64,000 nt of DNA, taken from the NCBI GenBank assembly GCA_963965975.1, contig OZ014417.1, positions 6,491,821-6,555,820 of the forward strand, read 5' to 3'. This document shows positions 61,077 to 64,000 of the stretch, piece by piece. A program made the translations under genes and the position numbers. The notes beneath the pieces were generated by a model that ran no database searches, was not told the DNA's origin, and saw nothing but the letters and a program-made list of their open reading frames with translations. This stretch comes from Xestospongia bergquistia. Taxonomy: Eukaryota; Porifera; Demospongiae; Haplosclerida; Petrosiidae. Within the stretch, counting starts at the first letter, position 1, and each line of letters starts with the position of its first letter.

Positions 61077-62879
61077 TTGAACAGAATACTGAAATATATA
61101 TCTAGGGAAGGTTGATTTCGAAAGTTATTACAAAATATTTAATGTAATTTATGCAAATCTGCAATTGCTAATTTTATGAATATATATAATTGTCGCCTGC
61201 CTTACTGTACAATTAATCCTACGTATTGTCTTAGAGACTGACCTCACAAAGGAAAGTGTACAATGTATTTTTTTTAAAACACATAATCTTTTTATAAAGA
61301 ATTTTTTGTTGTTCGAATTATACTTTGTAACGATTCAGATTATTGGAGGTCTCAGAGATTGTTGGTCTCAGAGAGTTGTAACGTATAAGAGATTACAGTA
61401 ATATAGCAACAGGCTCAAGCAAAAAGGAATATAGAATTAAGGATTTTTTACTGAGGTTGATGCTATTTAATTATTAATGATCCTTATAGAACTCCTAAAT
61501 TAGCATTTTCAATGCTATCGATTGGTTGATTCAACAGACCGAGGTAATTTTATGACATTTGATATGTATAATATATAATACGCAATTAATTAATAATTTG
61601 TGTCTAATTTGCCAGCAGAAAGCTAGACTTTGCTATAATAGTATACAAGTAGCTTAGATTTACACTTAAATGTTTTAATAGTAATGTCCTATTAATGAAA
61701 TAATTTATATGGTATATGAACTGTAAAATGATTGGAATGTATTAACACAGTTGAGAAAATTAATTAATTCCAACTGATTTAATGGAATACAAAAATCTGA
61801 GTATAGGCTGTCTCAACACGAAACAAGCTTATATAACTTTATACGATAGTGGCCATTTTATTGTTCTAGTGATTTGTGGTACTTCTTTTATCTTGAGCTT
61901 ATTAGAGGATCAATGAAGTTAATACTATAATGTTCTAGAATTTATATTCTAAAATTAAGGATCTGCAAAGTATTTTACCTTAAAATATTAAAAGATCTGA
62001 ACATGTCTTTTAAACGTAAATTCCAACATTTAGATTTATGCACTATAAATATTATAATTAAAACAATTAACTAAATTATTAATAGATATTAAAGCAGAAC
62101 TTTGTAGCTTACAATGCACATTCAGTAATTTGCTCTAACATGCTTTAAAACATGTTAATAAAAAATAAGATTCCTATTTCCTTTGCAAGTGTTATACTAT
62201 TATAATTATATTCTATACGTGTTCTTGACATGCAAAACAAATGATATTATAATTAGTAATTAATTTGTAAAGGAGAATACAAAGTTAATTTTGTTGATTA
62301 TTGTAAACAATTATATACATACCTGCTCTCTTGTGTCCTGAAATGGTTTAACTAATAGTATCTAACTGTCTAACTTACTCTGAGCTCTAAATGAGAATAA
62401 AATGTTAAATTTGACAAAAATATTTTGTGTGTTCATGTTGGCAGACCATCCAAATAAAATGTATAATTGTTAAGTACAATTGTTTGAGCAGAATTTAAAC
62501 ATGATTTAGGAGGACTTCACTGCTACTTAAAAAACGTAATTACAAACATTTTTGATTACTAACTAAATAACTAACTACTCTAAACAACTCATAATGATAG
62601 ATTTACAATGTCATTATTTTTAATAGTTTTCTTATGATTTGAAAATAAACTAAAAAAGGAAATAGTTAGTATTGCATTGTTCAGCTTGTTTTTCTGATCG
62701 ATATCGCTGATAACACGTGGATATTAAGTCATATTGCAGGTACTTTAACAAATTTGATTGTATATATTATTCTGTTCACCTTAATGTATATTTTAGTTTT
62801 AGCTAAATCATTTCGTTGTATGCAGTGCGAATATATTATAATAGACTTTAGTGAACACAAGAAGTATATACTAACTAAC
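61077..62879. other. Upstream region of the short-tail receptor
   Basis: Very AT-rich; no gene or repeat was recognised. It should contain the promoter of the gene starting at 61076 and possibly further exons of a minus-strand gene starting at 62986, of which only a weak candidate near 62655-62715 was noticed. Confidence 0.45.
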
Positions 62880-62986
62880 CTTTTCCTCAAACGTCTTGGC
62901 TCCTGATTTACGGGCAACTTTAATGTAGGTGTGGTAACTGTAGTCGTCTTTTTATATACCTCCGAATTGAGGCTGTGACGCAGCAT
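62880..62986 (-). CDS. Probable first exon of an unidentified minus-strand gene
   Basis: An ATG at 62986 opens 35 codons (MLRHSLNSEVYKKTTTV..., ending PRRLRKR) up to a good donor (AAAAG|GTTAGT, low end 62880). It has clearly lower AT than its flanks and a basic C-terminal run. No family was recognised. No second exon could be fixed with confidence; a possible acceptor lies near 62715. It could also be the only exposed part of a gene nested around the receptor. Confidence 0.4.
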
Positions 62987-64000
62987 AGGTGTTAGTTGAA
63001 ATTAAATAAGTGGTTTAATTCTTTATATGGACTTATGAATAAATGTTTATATGATTATATAGCGATGCCATTGCCACCTCAATTTGCTTTCTTGCATTCT
63101 AAGCCATTATTTTAAGAAAGTCTATGCAGTTTTTAGACAGTACTAGTTAATTATAATGAATAGAGAAAATTAGAAAAAGATTTTATAGCTAATATCTTTG
63201 TCAGCTTTTAGAAACGCATTTTTAGTTATGAATTTCTATAGATACATATGTAGATTTATACCCAAAACATATCCACAGTTGATTATTAATTTCATATAAA
63301 TAGCAATAGTTCATTTATAATAAAAGTACATGTTAATATAATCAAAAATAATTAATATAGAGATAGACCAGTTATTTAGAAGTGTTCCTGAATAATAAGA
63401 CGTCCCCATAATATTTTTAATAATATAACTACAATTCAATACACTCACGATTGTGTCTACAAAAATACTTTACTGATGATATCATAACTGCTTATAACTG
63501 CTTTGTTTTAGGTAGCCAAATGACTATCGATAGATATTTTATTTATAAATATTATTATTTAATTATATTGAAGAAAAAAGTATCCATATAAAAATAATAC
63601 AGTATTTAATAATACTTTATATAATCCTCATAACTTTAGCTAATATGTACATGTATATTACCTTTTGCAATTGAAAAGTGTCTATTCATATCCTGAATTA
63701 TATGACATATATAGTTTTTAATGTATTATCATTGCCTCTTTGTGAAGGATTTGTACTATACTCAAAGTGACCAAGTTGACAGGATAATTTAAAATCACAA
63801 AAAGACTGTTTTACTGAAAAAATGGGTTACTTTTTAATTTACTCGAATTCATAAACTGCTTAGTATCTTAATCACAAATTTAAAAAATAGCGCTAAAAGA
63901 AAAGACATTATCACAACTTAAAATATTTCACGAACAACCATAAAAGTATAATTAGCACAGTTAACAGAATACAAAAAATAATACTACAATTAGTATCTAT
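62987..64000. other. Right edge of the window, no gene seen
   Basis: Extremely AT-rich, with no open frame or repeat of note. Confidence 0.5.

Overview
The window is AT-rich animal DNA with very short introns (about 47-60 nt) and host genes on the minus strand. It encodes EMI/EGF-type receptors, some fused to a tyrosine kinase. This combination (a local family of EGF-type receptor tyrosine kinases, ~50-nt introns, high AT) best fits a demosponge of the Amphimedon type. That is an inference from gene content; no database was searched.

Layout. (1) 1-39240: three head-to-tail copies of one receptor tyrosine kinase (RTK) unit. Copy A (546-3120) and copy B (9601-12259) each splice, by eye, into an uninterrupted reading frame: signal peptide, EMI-like domain, two EGF modules, Ser/Thr/Pro-rich stalk, membrane helix, tyrosine kinase (628 and 654 aa). 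Copy C (17615-28257) is a pseudogene. It has lost kinase parts, carries a stop after the membrane helix, and was split in a coding exon by an old Ty3/Gypsy-type LTR element (18595-26547). That element is itself interrupted by a second one in the opposite orientation (20736-24593). The spacers between copies share repeated blocks. (2) 31046-36318: a young Tigger/pogo-like DNA transposon sits in the spacer upstream of copy C, with 399-bp nearly identical terminal inverted repeats and a TA target duplication. Besides a three-exon transposase it carries a second spliced gene. That gene consists of ten tandem 54- or 60-nt micro-exons separated by ten introns of exactly 49 nt, ending in a PHD-finger exon. 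This is the most unusual object in the window. (3) 41665-42240: a relic of another Tigger-like transposase. (4) 44569-61076: two EMI-EGF-FN3 receptors without a kinase (44569-51015, 1308 aa; 55498-61076, 1177 aa), with a decayed third copy (53445-55246) between them. Each has a tandem array of single-EGF exons of exactly 96 nt, all phase 1. (5) 62880-62986: a probable first exon of a further minus-strand gene.

How it fits together. The RTKs and the kinase-less receptors share the same first three exons (signal peptide, two-exon EMI) and the same 96-nt EGF exon, so they form one modular surface-receptor family. It has diversified by whole-gene tandem duplication, EGF-exon amplification (14-15 copies), stalk repeat expansion (1, 2 and 5 copies of an 84-bp unit in RTK A, B and C) and exchange of the cytoplasmic end (kinase, long tyrosine/proline-rich tail, or short tail). 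Symmetric phase-1 exons are what permit this shuffling, and the transposon's micro-exon array uses the same rule. Exon coordinates were derived by eye from GT-AG sites, frame continuity and comparison between paralogues; none has transcript support here.
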